DNA from: Sialis fuliginosa
Lineage: Eukaryota; Arthropoda; Insecta; Megaloptera; Sialidae
DNA length: 64,000 nt
Direction of reading: 5' to 3'
NCBI GenBank assembly: GCA_961205875.1
Contig: OY540815.1
Location: 11,532,001-11,596,000, forward strand
Under the pieces are notes generated by a model. It did not search any database and had not been told where the DNA came from. It saw nothing but the letters and a program-made list of their open reading frames with translations. Shown piece by piece: positions 1-12,890 of the stretch (the stretch's first letter is position 1; each line of letters starts with the position of its first letter). A program made the translations under genes and the position numbers.

Positions 1-3000
1 CAAAGTGTATCTACTTTTATAAAAAAATCTTTCTCTCTAAATGACAAAAGATAAAAAATGAATGAATCCTAAATTATAAAAAATATTTCAAATATAATTA
101 TAAAAAAACAAACGATACATATTTATACCTAATTGATTTCTTATAAAATTAAATTTCAATCTTCTAAATTCTTTTATTTTTATTAATTTATGATCGTAAT
201 AATAATAAAACAATTATCAATTTAGTAGAATGTATCTACTAATGAAATGTTCATTAAGTTTATTTAGTTAAAGATATAAGATAGATAGGATGATTCTAAA
301 AGGAAATAGAGAGAAAACGGAAGTAAGCAACAAAACCTCGATAAAATAAAACACAATACCTTGCACAAACAATATTTAATCGAATGCATTTTCTTCTAAC
401 CAAACATTTTTACACTGAAAGAAGATAAGAAGTGTAAAGTGTGCGCATATAGAGTCGTTCTCAAAGTCTCGATTTAATTGTATTTTTGTTTATCCACTTT
501 ATATAAGAGTTACAAATACTTTATACATAAATTGTTTTTTAACATTTTCAGAGATTTTTTTAATGAAATTTACATTGTTTTGATAGATTACGCTACCTAT
601 TAGGTATATTATAATAAGTAGTTAATCTTAGCATAAAAACAGTATACAAATAATTTATTAACTATGTTCTTTTTTTTGGGAAGAGGTCTTTTTATCTTAC
701 TTAATATCTCAAAAACAATAGATCACACTCAAAATTCAGAAAACATTGATTTTTAGAAAAAATAAATAAAAATTATGTCAATTTTATTATTTATATTTCT
801 AAAAATTAAAAGTAACTATGCTCATACCTTAATATTTACAAAAAATACCTTTCAAAATTAAGTCATGCAAGTTTTAAGGAAGTGGCGCGGGTGCGCGGCA
901 GATGAAGAATCAGTAAACAGTTGCTTTTACGACAGAAAAATCGGTAGGTTTGGATAACGATGAGTATCCATGAGCCCACGCCGCTACGAAAATAAAAATC
1001 TCTGAATTCAATTCAAAAATTGGTATTTAATTTATGAAATAACCCAAACACGAATCTCAAATTGAAGTAATCCACTTTGCGAACAGCCTGTATATACATA
1101 CATGTATGTACATTTGTATTCCTCACGGCATGCTCATTTCTTTTATGTCTCGCACGCTTGTACACTCTACTCATATGGGTTCATCTCAATGTGAAGATAA
1201 CATTCAATGTATCGAGTATATTCTACTACCACTACTCCTACGAATAAGTAAAGATGTAGTGTTAACAGTTGTATTCAGCATCAAGGGGGTGGAAGAAAAA
1301 ACATCGATGTACTGCAAACACATCCAATCCCAATATCGGTTTCGCAGTTGAATGATACTAACATACAGTCGTCATGTTCTTATGGTTTCAGTCTTTTGTC
1401 AGTGAAATAAGAACCCTGAACAACTTCAGATTGTAGAATTATAGATGTAGTACGTGTACACTGTACAGTGTACATTTAGTTTTAATTATATAACAGTATT
1501 AATAAACATTTCTTTTACTGTAGTAAGTATACATTAATCTATCTAATTAATAAAATAAATCTAAATTGTTTGAACAAGATACTAAAATATTTGATAGTTC
1601 TTATTAAAAAATGGGCGTGACTGCATCGAGATGCACAGTCGAGGGTTAAACGTGAATACGTGGAGTTGGGTTAAATAAAACTCATTATCATGGATTGGTA
1701 TATCTTTAATTTTTTTGTTACACAGAAACGTTTGAGTATTTTTAAAATGGACATATAATTTTTTATATAAAGAAATATATAACCAGTATTGTATAATATA
1801 GTTATTTCTTATGATTTGTACGAACATAAAAACAATTAATTAATTAATATTTACAAGCGAAATCGTGGAAATAGGAAATTTACTATTTATTTTTTTATTC
1901 TATTTAAAAAAATTAAATAACAAAATTAAAAACGTTAGGTTGTAGAGAATATATTCTTATATATTGTTATTTTTTTCAATTCAACAAATTAATATTTACA
2001 AGCGCAATCGTGGAAATACAAAATTTAATTTTTGGTTGTTTTTCACTTATTAAAACTGGTTAAATGTTTTCATTTTTACTTGAGCCTCGTAGATCTAATC
2101 GAGATCTATAATTTGAGACCAATATTCGAGTAGTAGCAGCTGCTTTGAGTGTCAACATATACTGATTTTAAATGTACGCTAGAGCGCAAAACTGATCTCT
2201 GCGCGTTACAGTTTCTGAAATGTCCACCCAGTATCTGACCTAAAACACTAGCTAGACGTTAATCACATCAAAAAGTAAATCGTGTGTTTTTGTAATTTAA
2301 AATTAATATTTTTAATTATATATGTTTATGAATAAAGTAAGTACATTTAAAAATATGAAAAAAACCATTTTGCTTACAACCTTAACCCCAAAGGACCATA
2401 ATTTTAAAATAGTGGAAGATGCTCGATATGTTTTCTTACAATTTTGAGTATTTATGAAAATATTGCTGAAAATATCTTGGCGCAATGTTGATATAGTGAT
2501 GTACGCCATTATATTAACTCAATCGTTGCCGAGGTATTTATTTGTTACCGATATTGCTGATTTTACTGTCATCAATTCTTACCTATCTATGTATACTAAA
2601 ACTCCAGCATTGTTAATGTATTCAGTCCAATATTCGAAAATAAGTATGACTTCAAACCCATTTGAATTCAAATAATCTTACATCAAACGCAAAATCTTAA
2701 CAAAAGCGCTCTGTTACATATATGTAACGCTGGGCACGATTGGGTTAATAACAAAATATTGAATTTTTTTCGGAGATCGGTAGGTACTAAGTTATATTTT
2801 TATGTTGTAGGTAGTTATAATATTTTAGTTAAATTCATGTTTAATATCTTTAATATTAATTGCTTCACAATTATGTTGATGTTTAAAGGATCAATTTTTG
2901 GTTTTAGTTATTTTTGTAGAATTTAATAATAATAAAGTTTTACATGCCTTTAAAACTACTAATTACTTCTTAAAAATGGTATAATTAAAGTATATGCGGG

Positions 3001-4089
3001 TCTCACAAACTTAACGCTACCACTAAAGGGTTAAAGTGAAGTATTAATTAAGTATTACATAGTTCTAATAATGATGAATAATCGAACTAAAAATATATCT
3101 ATTAAAATAGTTTGGTGTTAGTTTCTCTTTAAAGTAGTATCTCCATATCCTGCCGTTACAAGTATAAATGAATAAAATATAGAAATCCCGGTTTACATCT
3201 ACAAGCCCATACTATGACTATGTATAAGTATGAATTCGTACATTATGCAACGTGAATATTTCTTGGAAGACTATATTAACGCAGCTGCTACTGCTGTATT
3301 ATACGAGAATTTAGCAAAAGTAGGATCACTAAGTTAAATTTATGTTTAATGTTTACTACAACAAACCGTGGCGTTAAAGTTTCTATGTTTCCTCCTATAA
3401 TAATTATTATTCTGGATAGTATTTTATTTAAGAAACAAGAACAGAAATGTTAATTCATTTTAGAAATTACATGAGAAATATATAAGTTGGATTTTTAATT
3501 TCATTTGTTAAAATTAGTAATAATGTAGCCGTTTTTAAGTCAACATGACTAACTTTTTGTCGATCAAAAAATTTTATTGTTTGAATATTTAATAGAACTT
3601 CACACAACTTGAAATAATACTTTTAATGTTTACAAAAGAATACTAGCATACTTTTTTTTATTCGATATTATTTTTTTGTCAGAGTATTTTCTTATATGAA
3701 AAAAATAAACCGGTAGACCAGACGTCTCATCTCGTCCTTATAGATTTAATAAATAACAATCTCGTCTAATGAATATTTAGCACGATAAATATTTGATCTT
3801 CGCAGTTTCAGCCAATTAGAATGTACCTTAATTTACATTGGTGTTATACGGGGTCATTTGGTAGAAACTATACATATATATAAATTTTAATAGATATTTA
3901 TAAATTATTGTTATATAATTTACTAAATATAACAATTCGAGTTTATATGAATTAATTACCGTTATTACAGATACCTATTGTAAATTATTATACAAGGGAA
4001 ATGAACAAGAAAAGCACTTATATTATATATAATAATTTGGGACGTTTTTGTATACAATAGTATACCTACACATTTCCATTTAAAACTCA
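1..4089. other. A+T-rich noncoding DNA
   Basis: No supported gene. It holds the palindrome at 1455, a duplicated motif ATATTTACAAGCG-AATCGTGG (1847 and 1989), and a decayed repeat around 2380-2560 whose TATGAAAATATTGCTGAA and preceding GGAAG-TGCT words recur at 19747-19793. Confidence 0.6.
1455..1474. repeat. Perfect 20-bp palindrome
   Basis: TGTACACTGT followed by ACAGTGTACA is a perfect inverted repeat without a spacer. It stands alone, with no flanking element structure, so it may be chance or a dimeric protein site. Confidence 0.6.
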
Positions 4090-4380
4090 TGCAGTGTTAC
4101 CAACGCAACATAGTGTTCCATTAAAGACACGCGTACCAACGTGACCACGTCGAACTCACGTGTCGTATCTAATTTACAGAAGCCCTTCTTCGTTTTGAAA
4201 AAGTTTGTGTGTCGTAAAAAGACGTTTTATATAGACCTGTCCGGCAGTGTATAAAACGAAGGTTTAAACGTGATCGAGCGGGGTGTTGTTTCCTCCTTTT
4301 TGCGTCAAACATTCTTGTCATCGTGTCGACCCTAGTCCCACCACTTTATTCTTTCTCGTTTGAGTTTGTTTTACACGAGC
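4090..4380. other. G+C-richer single-copy-looking block, candidate regulatory DNA
   Basis: A block with clearly higher G+C than its surroundings, containing CACGTG-type and ACGCGT words (ACGCGTACCAACGTGACCACG; CACGTGTCG). No long frame, TIR or match to another part of the window was seen. It may be an enhancer or a relic; support is compositional only. Confidence 0.25.
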
Positions 4381-4857
4381 GCAAAAATACATTGTTCTCA
4401 AATTAATTTTGTATGGTACTTTTAATATTAATAACGCTTCTATTGTCTTTATTTAGGTATATATGTACAAAAACAAACAAAAATGTTTTAATTGAATAAA
4501 ACGAACCGGAAAATAGTAAATAAATAATTATATTAATTATAACTTTAAACTAAAATCTAAAATATATATACATATATACAATTTTGATTAATTGTAGATA
4601 CTGACGCATTATGTGAGTAAATTATGTATGTATTTTCTGTTATTAAAAAGTTTTTGTTTTAACGCTAATAATTTATTGTGGGTAAATAATTATCCACATG
4701 ACATGTGCACGAAGATATTTTAATAATGAATTAAGAAAGGGGAAAATATAGATTATTATACTGTTACGAAATAAAAATAATATTTGAAAAATAATACAAT
4801 CAAACTATGTTCTGTCCTCACCACTCCTCCCGGCCCCCAAAACAAACAATATACATA

Positions 4858-5363
4858 ACCCTGCAAAAGTTTAAGACCATCTGAAAAAATGTCCATTTTT
4901 GGATTTTTTGCTAATATTTTTGACCGGTTTATTCAATTCGTCTCAGTAATTTTTCGCTGTAAATGGCCTAATTTATTCAAAAGGACTATTTGAGCTTGTT
5001 TTTCGTTCAAAATTTACATTTTCTTGTTTTCTGTAAAAAAATATTTTTTTGGAGATCATACAATATTGAGGTTAGGTGCAGAAAATCGAAACACAAGGTA
5101 ATAACATGACAAAAGGTATTATAAATATACTCACTAATTTCAGGAAAAAAGAAATTGTCACTATGGCAAAGTTCAGACAACTTGAATTGATACGAAATAC
5201 ATGTAAGTGCCGGGTAACTAATCGACCGTCCAGTTATCGGGCGAGGAACATATTTTATTACCGGTAAATACAAACACGTTGAATATAGCGGTCAGAGATC
5301 GAACAATATTCGCAAAAATCCAAAAAAGGAAATCTTTTCAGGTGGTCTTAAACTTTTGCAGGA
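4858..5363. mobile_element. Tc1/mariner-like nonautonomous element
   Basis: The 506-bp element has matching inverted ends: the left reads CCTGCAAAAGTTTAAGACCA and the reverse complement of the right reads CCTGCAAAAGTTTAAGACCA as well, with similarity continuing inward through TGAAAA. It is flanked by TA on both sides (4856-4857 and 5364-5365), the target duplication of Tc1/mariner elements. The interior has short open frames on both strands (5076-5267 plus, 5007-5273 minus) but no intact transposase or DD(E/D) motif, so it is a MITE or deletion derivative. Confidence 0.75.
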
Positions 5364-5365
5364 TA

Positions 5366-5861
5366 GTGTATAATTTGAGGTTTAGTAATAAACGTATCAT
5401 ATAGAAATTAGAATATTTGAAATGTGTATCGTTATAAGGTTAAAAAACAGAGGATTCAGGTGTAGCTCTGGTTAATATAAAATTTGGCCTGCGTGAAACA
5501 TCCTTGCTCATTCTCTCTTATTTTGTTTTTATCACGTTGAGTGTTTGGGTGTAATTAATCAAGATACTGAAAGGATGCTAGTGAAGTGCTTAGTTGTAGG
5601 TATAAGGTACATTATATTTAGGTAATTTTAAATTCTTTCATTATTCTCGTATCATTAATTTTCTTCATAAGAATCAGTATATTACCTTTATTCAATTCAA
5701 ACTATAATTCAAAACTATTAATAAAATATCAGCTTAGAAATCGAAAAGAAAAAGTTATCATAAGACGATGTGGTTTTTTGTGTATAAAAATGTTAGATAT
5801 AGTATATAAGAAATTAAAAAAGAGGATGAAATGAAGAATATTTGATCATTATTATAAGTTT
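5366..5861. other. A+T-rich noncoding DNA
   Basis: Nothing recognisable between the mariner-like element and RF1 copy 1. Confidence 0.6.
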
Positions 5862-6571
5862 AAAAAACATCTGCCAAGTAAATCCACAGTGCTTTCTCGT
5901 GCTAAATTGCATTGCATTGGTTAATTATTTAATTTTTATACAATTTTACTAAGAAATATTTTTCTTAAGACGCACCTGATTTTTTTTCTTATATTTTAAA
6001 TTTTTTGACAATTTTTATCTACATATATCTAAATTTATGCAAACGTCAAAATGACATTTAAAATGTCAAAATGACATTTAATAAGTCAAAATAAATATCA
6101 ATTTAAAAAACAAATGACAATTTTTAAAATTAAATTGAGATAAATCTTTGTAAGGGAATATTTTACAACAAACCTTGTAGACCTATGTTATAGGAAATTG
6201 AATGCTCTACAAAAAAGATCCTGTAACATTTTCAAGTAACATGTGCTGTTCTTGAGATATCTTGAAAAAAAAATATTTTGAGATGTCACCCCTTCCTCTT
6301 ACACATTATTTAGAAATGGAACCATCCTCAAGCCAGACCCAACCAACCAATCAAGTTTCATTAATATCGGTTCAGTGGTTCATGAGTTATGCGTATGACA
6401 AGGATTCAGGGAACAGACACACACACATAAACAGACAGGCAGACACGGAACGAAAAGTGTTTGTTTTGATCTGAAAATTTTTAAAAATTTTAAATCGGAG
6501 AACAATTTATTTGTCTCAATCTAAGACGATCACAAAGCTTCTCGAATCTTCTATATTGCGAGGAAGCAAAA
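5862..6571 (+). repeat. RF1 dispersed repeat, copy 1 (near full length)
   Basis: The repeat opens AAAAACATCTGCCAAGTAAA and closes TTGCGAGGAAGCAAAA, both ends shared with copies at 16483 (reverse) and 26190. Internally it has two to three units of a 20-bp array (GTCAAAATGACATTTAAAAC type, 6045-6095) and an open frame (6262-6474) shared in recognisable form with the other full copies. The inner sequence TTAATATCGGTTCAGTGG, reversed, is the ACTGAACCGAT-type motif seen in many insect retroelements. No transposase or RT is visible; the class is unresolved. Confidence 0.75.
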
Positions 6572-9500
6572 TTATTAAAATATTTTGAATAAAAAATGAA
6601 TAAATAAGCTTATACAATTGAGATGGTACCCCCACAGTAAAGGTTTATATGTTGGCGACCATACCTCTGAAGAATATATAAATGTCGCAGGTGAGGTACC
6701 GAAAATGTTCATTCTGTTAGGTATTTATGTATATTTTATACGTATACTCGTATATTGAGGTACAGCAGTATTTTTTGAATTCTTTGACAAAACTATAGCT
6801 GATAAACCCGAAGGCGAGATTCAAGTCTTGTTACTTTTGATGCATTACTAAAGAGAAAATATATCTATAGAGTGAACATTTGACGTGTCCGTCTATTCGA
6901 TATATATTTTTCATAGGTACGGTTTATTGAGAGAGTACAGACTCAGTTGCCTAACAATAAGCTTGTATGTTTCTTTTCTGTTTGAATTGTCTTCATTGAC
7001 ATTATTCACGGTATTTTTTTATTTAGTTAGTTAACTTTCTTAGGACACCTCGACGTTTCAGAGATCATTTTAGTTTTAATTTAGTCAAGATTGGTGTAAG
7101 ACGAAGACAAACACATAAATATATAATACTTACATAGAAAAATAAAATATTGTTTTTGTTTTGTACCTATGTCTAATGGCATGTTTACACCAAAATGAAA
7201 AAACAGTAACACGGTGTTTTTAGTATCTAAACACGCCATAACAGAATTTAACAGTATGACAAATAAAGAATTAAAAATTAATTCGAATTTAAATTATACA
7301 AGTTTCATTTATAAACTGTATGAACATATGTACAAATGGAAGTTTCTAGATGTATTGTGTAAGGGAATATACATACATATTTGTATATGTTATAACATGT
7401 GAAAAGCAACAGAGGTTTGATATTTCTGTATAAATTTAAAATTTACAATACTTTTATCAAAAATTCATCTAGTTACCATAATATTAGAATGTACGAACAT
7501 GCTTTCTAATGAAAAATGTCGACCAACCCTGGTATTTTTATAAAATGCATTGAATGGCAAATAAACGTACATAATAGATGGCAAGTGAGTAAAAATAATA
7601 AAGAAAGAGAGCATTATGTAGACTTATATAGGTCAATATAACGTTAGGTATTTTTTTTATATCAACATTAATCCTTTGTTGTGTAAAAACCTCTTCGTGT
7701 CTATAAAATATCCGATCCTGCGTCTTCACGACCACACATTTTTCATCAATTTATTCATCAATCTCGTGTTCAATAGACTTTTAAAATAAGACCAACCTTA
7801 TAAAGTACAAGCTGCACCCACTAAACGTATCTAAAGATAGCGTTAGTAAAAATCTCTAGAAAGATACATAAAAAAGCTTTCCAGTTAAACCAAATTTTAA
7901 AGAAGATATATAATATATTTCAAAAATTTTATATTCAGTTACATATCTGTATTTTTATATTTATGTTGTTCACAGTAATATGTTACGAAACGACAGTTTT
8001 TTGAAGCTTGAAATTTAATTAAAAATAAATATTTAAACCTTACGATTTTTTTAACACAATAATGTTACCTGCTATTGTTATTTTAAATTTGCTTTTAAAT
8101 TAAAAAATATAAAATGTGCGTACCTTAACATTAAAATTAATAATTATATCTTTGATACGATGTCTTAATTTAATTTTCAATTAATAAGATCCTCAGGCAT
8201 TTTTGCTAATTAATGGTGTCGAAACAAAACATAAAAAGAACAAAGAAAAATCCTTAATGAGCTTATTTTTATACACATGTTCTTAAAAAACCTTTTAAAG
8301 ACGTTAAAAAATTTTAATAACAAAAATTCTTATTGTTTTTTTTTTTCAACTAAAAATTAACATTTAAAAAACGTTTTAATGAAGTAATTTTTTAAAGAAG
8401 TAATTATTTATATTATAATTAAATTCGTTTATAAACTTAAAAATTACTCGATAAAAACTATAAGAGTATATTTACAAGAAATTTTTACATTTTTATCAAA
8501 CTGTTATTTTTAATGGTGTTTAAATAAAGCTTTATTTTTTATTTCTACTGAAGTTAAGTTCAAATTTAAAAAAATATCGAAAGCAACAAGATAAAATTCT
8601 AATATTTTTACTTATTTTAGTACTATTTTAAAAGCTCCGTATCTTTATTTCTTGAAGAAGTATTTTATAAGTAACACAGCCTCATAACTATTACACTTAT
8701 TTGTTTTACAAATACTGATTAAGAAAGCTAACGAAGGATTAATAAATTTTATGTTTTTCTATTGCATAAAACATATTTGCTTAAAAATGCTCGATCATCC
8801 TAACGGGCCACGAATGGTATTAAATAACAGCTGTATATATTTTAGCACACACTAGAGGATTTTGTCTAGTATTCATCTCTCTCTAACAAGTTCTCATGAG
8901 ACGGAATCGTATAACTAAAAACAAAAATATATAGTCAGCAGAAGTAAAGAGGCTTAGTTACTTAATGGTTATAATGTTTCTCATGTTATTGTGTATATAT
9001 TCCACTCACTTCACCAACATATCAAATTATTTTCAATGTTGCCAAATTAATCAGTGTTTATCTAACACGTGTAACACGATTAGTTAATCGAATAGTTAAC
9101 TAATGCTCTGTTATTTTTTATTAATGCAATCTAACAATAATATTTTCAAATTTACCACGAAATGATAGTATTTATCTCACCTAAACTGCAATAATTTAAA
9201 ATCGAACAGTATAAATTGATTATATTTATTTAAAAACATACCAGTGCCAGTGAGGTTCTAGATATAACGTACTCGTATATATCTTATCTCAGCAGCGATC
9301 TATTGTACCGAAATAGGTTACTCTATAAGGCAATTCACTCGTCCAGGCACGATTCCATCAACGGAATAGGTGTGGATATGTATGTAGTTGGTGTGCATGT
9401 GTGTGTATGTGTGTTTGCGAGGGTGGGTCGAATATTTACCGGATGTATAGATTGAGTTTCCCACCAGTGGTTCGTAAACAAAATTAATTTTTACGTAAAT

Positions 9501-9597
9501 CATAAATAGTTTATGTACTCGTATGTAACATAAAAGTGTTTTGGATTATCAATTATTTTTTTAACCCATTTAGTGGACTGGACTGTAACTATTATAC
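6572..9597. other. A+T-rich noncoding DNA
   Basis: No gene or clear element; short open frames (for example 7214-7402 and 7538-7735) are lysine/tyrosine/isoleucine-rich chance frames. A GT microsatellite lies at 9374. Confidence 0.6.
9374..9416 (+). repeat. Imperfect GT/TATG microsatellite
   Basis: An interrupted TATGTATG and GTGTGTGT tract. The minus-strand open frame covering 9318-9503 is produced by this tract. Confidence 0.7.
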
Positions 9598-10237
9598 AGC
9601 ACAATTGTGGTATCTGACAATTTTGTCAAAATTAAGTTTAGCATAGTATATATCTTCTTGTATCTTACTAGTGTTAAATATGGTATATTTATTTGTCTTT
9701 TTCTAATAAAAATCACCTTTTTTATTTATGTTTATCCGCATTTTAGGCTGAATTACTATGCTATAGTATATTGTTGTATCTGCAGTTTACAAATAATAGT
9801 TTTATATCTACTAATTTCTATTGACAATGTAATAAAAATTGGTTCATGCTTTTAATTTTAAAAATTAATGTATACCAGATTTAACGCAGTTTTACTTAAT
9901 TTTTTGAATATTTAATGAAGATACAAAAAAAAAACTAAACAACGTAACGTAACGTAACTATACCATAATTATGTCTAATTGTAAGTAAAGAGTAGCCTAG
10001 TAAAATCAAGTGGGTTACAAATCTGTAAAATCTTATTTGCTTTTTTTAATAGAAAATATTCATTTTATCATATTTATAATTTACAAATTGAATTCACCTA
10101 AAGAAAATATTGTAGATAAAAACTTTATTAATAATTTTTGGTAAGTATTGAATGCAGGGCAACAATTTAAAAATACAAACTGCATTTTCTCTGCTTTCAT
10201 CTAAATGCTGATACCATATTTGTGCTTAGCAGGGCAG
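9598..10237 (+). mobile_element. Nonautonomous TIR element (CTGCCC family), copy A
   Basis: About 640 bp that align end to end with the reverse complement of 62071-62681. Shared landmarks include GGTATCTGACAATTTTGTCA, GCATTTTAGGCTGAATTACT, TATTGTTGTATCTGCAGTT, CCATAATTATGTCTA and AAATCTGTAAAAT. The right end (rc) reads CTGCCCTGCTAAGCACAAAT; the left end retains a decayed AGCACAATTGTGGTATC. The open frame at 9607-9855 lies wholly inside and is not supported as a gene. The copy has an insertion of about 60 bp near 10150-10205 and a short (AACGT)n run at 9941-9958. Confidence 0.75.
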
Positions 10238-12562
10238 TATAGGTATAATATGTACATATATAGTTTTGTTATATTTTAAATCAGATTCCTCGAAAACTTA
10301 ACTCATTATTATCACTAACCTCGGGTTGCATAAAGCAAAATTAACCACAATTAGTTAATCAGTTGTTTTCAAACCATGATTAATGTTAATTCTAAACTTA
10401 ATTTGAATTTGTAAATGAACAATTCACAATTCAAAATAATTTTTTACCTTATAAAATATATCATAACCGTGATGGTTTTTTAGAATTGACGTTATAATGG
10501 TTTTAAAACAACTGATTAACTAACTGCGATTAATTTTGTTTTATGCAACCAAAGGTAAGAGTTGAAATTGACCCAACTATTAATAAGTTTCAAGTTAAGG
10601 AGACAAGTAACCGACTAGCTACTGTACGTATTACTTCTACTTTGGAATAGTGTGTGTGTAAGATTGTATATAACTTAAACTAATCCCTAGATTTGACATC
10701 GTAAAACAATGAAAATCCCCAAGACCAGTTCAGTAGTACTTCACTAATTCTCCGTACGTGTTTAATATTATTGCTCAGCCTCTTGATGAAGTAGCACCAA
10801 ATCCAATGTTATGTTATGGTCTTAGGTTTTTCCTACAGTTAAATAATTATGACAGTTCTCAAAAATAAAAGTGATAATCTGGGTTTAATAAATCTATATA
10901 AATCTAATAAAATATCTACAATACTATATAAAAGGAATAACTTCAGATTTCGACTTATTTTATTGTAAAATCTAACAAAACAAAAATTAATCTTATACGA
11001 TATAAAGATTACAACAAAATCTTCTTGGCTATTTTAATAAATCATCAGAAAAAAAAACTCGCTCCTTTTTAGCTGCAATATATTATGATGTATGCTATAC
11101 AATTTACATTTTTATAAAAAAACATGTAATATTCTCACTGTAAAGTGAACAAGCATAAATCTTGTTGTTGAACAGACTGAAAACATAAAAATTTGATTCT
11201 GTTACAAACTGCATTCCTAAGTAAATGGGTATATCTTTCGAGCAGTTTCAAAAGAATGCAAAATACCAGTCAGATTTGAATTAGGGACAGGTATTTTGTA
11301 TGTAATACTGGAGATGGATTCACTAAACTAATAATAGTTCACATAAACCACAAAACTAGCTATTATGTATATTTGAATCTATTCTAGCAAGAATATTCGT
11401 TAGAATTTAACCCCACAATGACGGCGTCCTATCTCATAAGATTAGTGATGGCAGGAGGTCTGTCAGATCCTCGTACATTTAAACAATTTTATGAGCTGAT
11501 TAAATAGATAAACAAAAAAAAGAAGGGGTACAATAGCAACTGTGTCTCAACTAGTAACGTAAAACTACGTATGTTAACAAGGTAGGTATATAAAACAAGG
11601 TAGTCTCATGAGCTTCTTGACCAATGATTTTGCAATGTCGAATTTGTACTTCTTTGATTGTATGTGTTGTTAAAATATCAAAAATACGAAAGCAAGAATA
11701 AATAAAATAGTTTTTTGTAATTGATATTTATATATTTATAACATTTGTCTTTATATACCTTGGTCTGTTGTCACAGAAAAAAACTTTCTATCACTAAATT
11801 ATTTGAAATACAAAAATCCGTTGAGTTTGTGAGACATGGCGCCACCGCCGTAGGGTTAACTTTACTTTAAGATTGGAATATTTATGATACATATATTTTA
11901 TATTCAATGAACTTTTGGATTATATTTTGCGTCTCAGATAGATACGTTAGTATTTCTGGATGTTTTAAAATATGAATTATGTTATACATAAAATTTACAT
12001 TTGTATATATTTTAAATATAATATACACAGTCGTTCCAATATAAATCTCAAAATTGATACATTTTTCGAATGAATCCTAAGTAAAGCCAGCTCGTTTTTG
12101 TTGTGATAGCTTCATATATATCTTACTAACCCAATATTTTTCATAAATATCTCCCCAAAAATTTTACGTAGATAAAAATAGTCAATGTGTATTTTGTTCC
12201 TCATCCCTTAGACAATCTTTTTCTATCAAAAAACGGTTCTCCACAAACGTGGGAATCACAAACTGGGAAATTGTTACAAAAAAGGATCATATCGGATTTC
12301 TGTTCCATTACATTCCCATTTCTAACGTTGCCTTCTATCTTTGCGTACTTCTTTTCTCCAACACAATATGGCACTCTGTTATTTCTGAACATATCAGTGC
12401 TTATGTTTTTTTCTTTTAACTGCAGACAAATTGTGACAAAAAAAACGTTTTGTAATATCAGTAAGTGGCTAATAAGTTTTTTTAATTTAACAAAAAATAC
12501 GCATTTCTAATTATATGAAAGTTACTAAAAATAGTTACCTACTTTATATTATTTATATATCC
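10238..12562. other. A+T-rich noncoding DNA with decayed repeat traces
   Basis: AGTGATGGCAGGAGGTCTGT at 11443 is a reverse version of motifs near 19798 and 20638, hinting at an old dispersed repeat. TTGAGTTTGTGAGAC at 11821 is the reverse of GTCTCACAAACTTAA at 3000. The 12187-12510 frame (107 codons) resembles no family I recognise, and an antisense frame overlaps it. Confidence 0.5.
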
Positions 12563-12890
12563 ACTAGCCGACCTACCTCAGCTTCGCACGGGAGTTAATA
12601 TTTTATCCCCTTCACGTATGGAGGGTTGTAATTAGTTTCATTAGATTTGGTGGAAAAAATACCACGGGGGTGAAGATTTTAGATATCTCGTATAGAAGCC
12701 GAGATATTTACGATTTTTTCCGACTTGATTTATTATTATCATCACTGCTTATTCTTTATGTTACCTAACGTAACAAAATATATCCTATAACCTGGCCAGA
12801 GAATATATCAATGAATTAAAAAAACTGGTTCTCGAGTTATAAGCGCACAAACTGAAAGATAGACAGACAGAGATACGTTGAGCTTTAAAA
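12563..12890 (+). repeat. Dispersed retroelement-like repeat, copy 1
   Basis: It starts ACTAGCCGACC...CAGCTTCGCACGGG, a style of repeat end common in Lepidoptera, and runs to GACAGACAGAGATACGTTGAG. A reverse copy sharing GTTACCTAACGTAACAAAAT, ATCCTATAACCTGGC and the GACAGACAGAGA-CGTTGAGCTT end lies at 37853. No RT domain is visible. Confidence 0.6.

Noticed and set aside
5076..5267. A possible mariner/Tc1 transposase N-terminus
   Set aside because: Only 63 codons, with a vague helix-turn-helix flavour and no DDE motif; too weak to call a transposase pseudogene.
9607..9855. An 82-codon open frame
   Set aside because: It is entirely inside the CTGCCC-family element, and the other copy of that element does not keep the frame.
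12187..12510. A 107-codon frame with an overlapping antisense frame
   Set aside because: No recognisable family, no splice or promoter context, and composition typical of chance frames in A+T-rich DNA.
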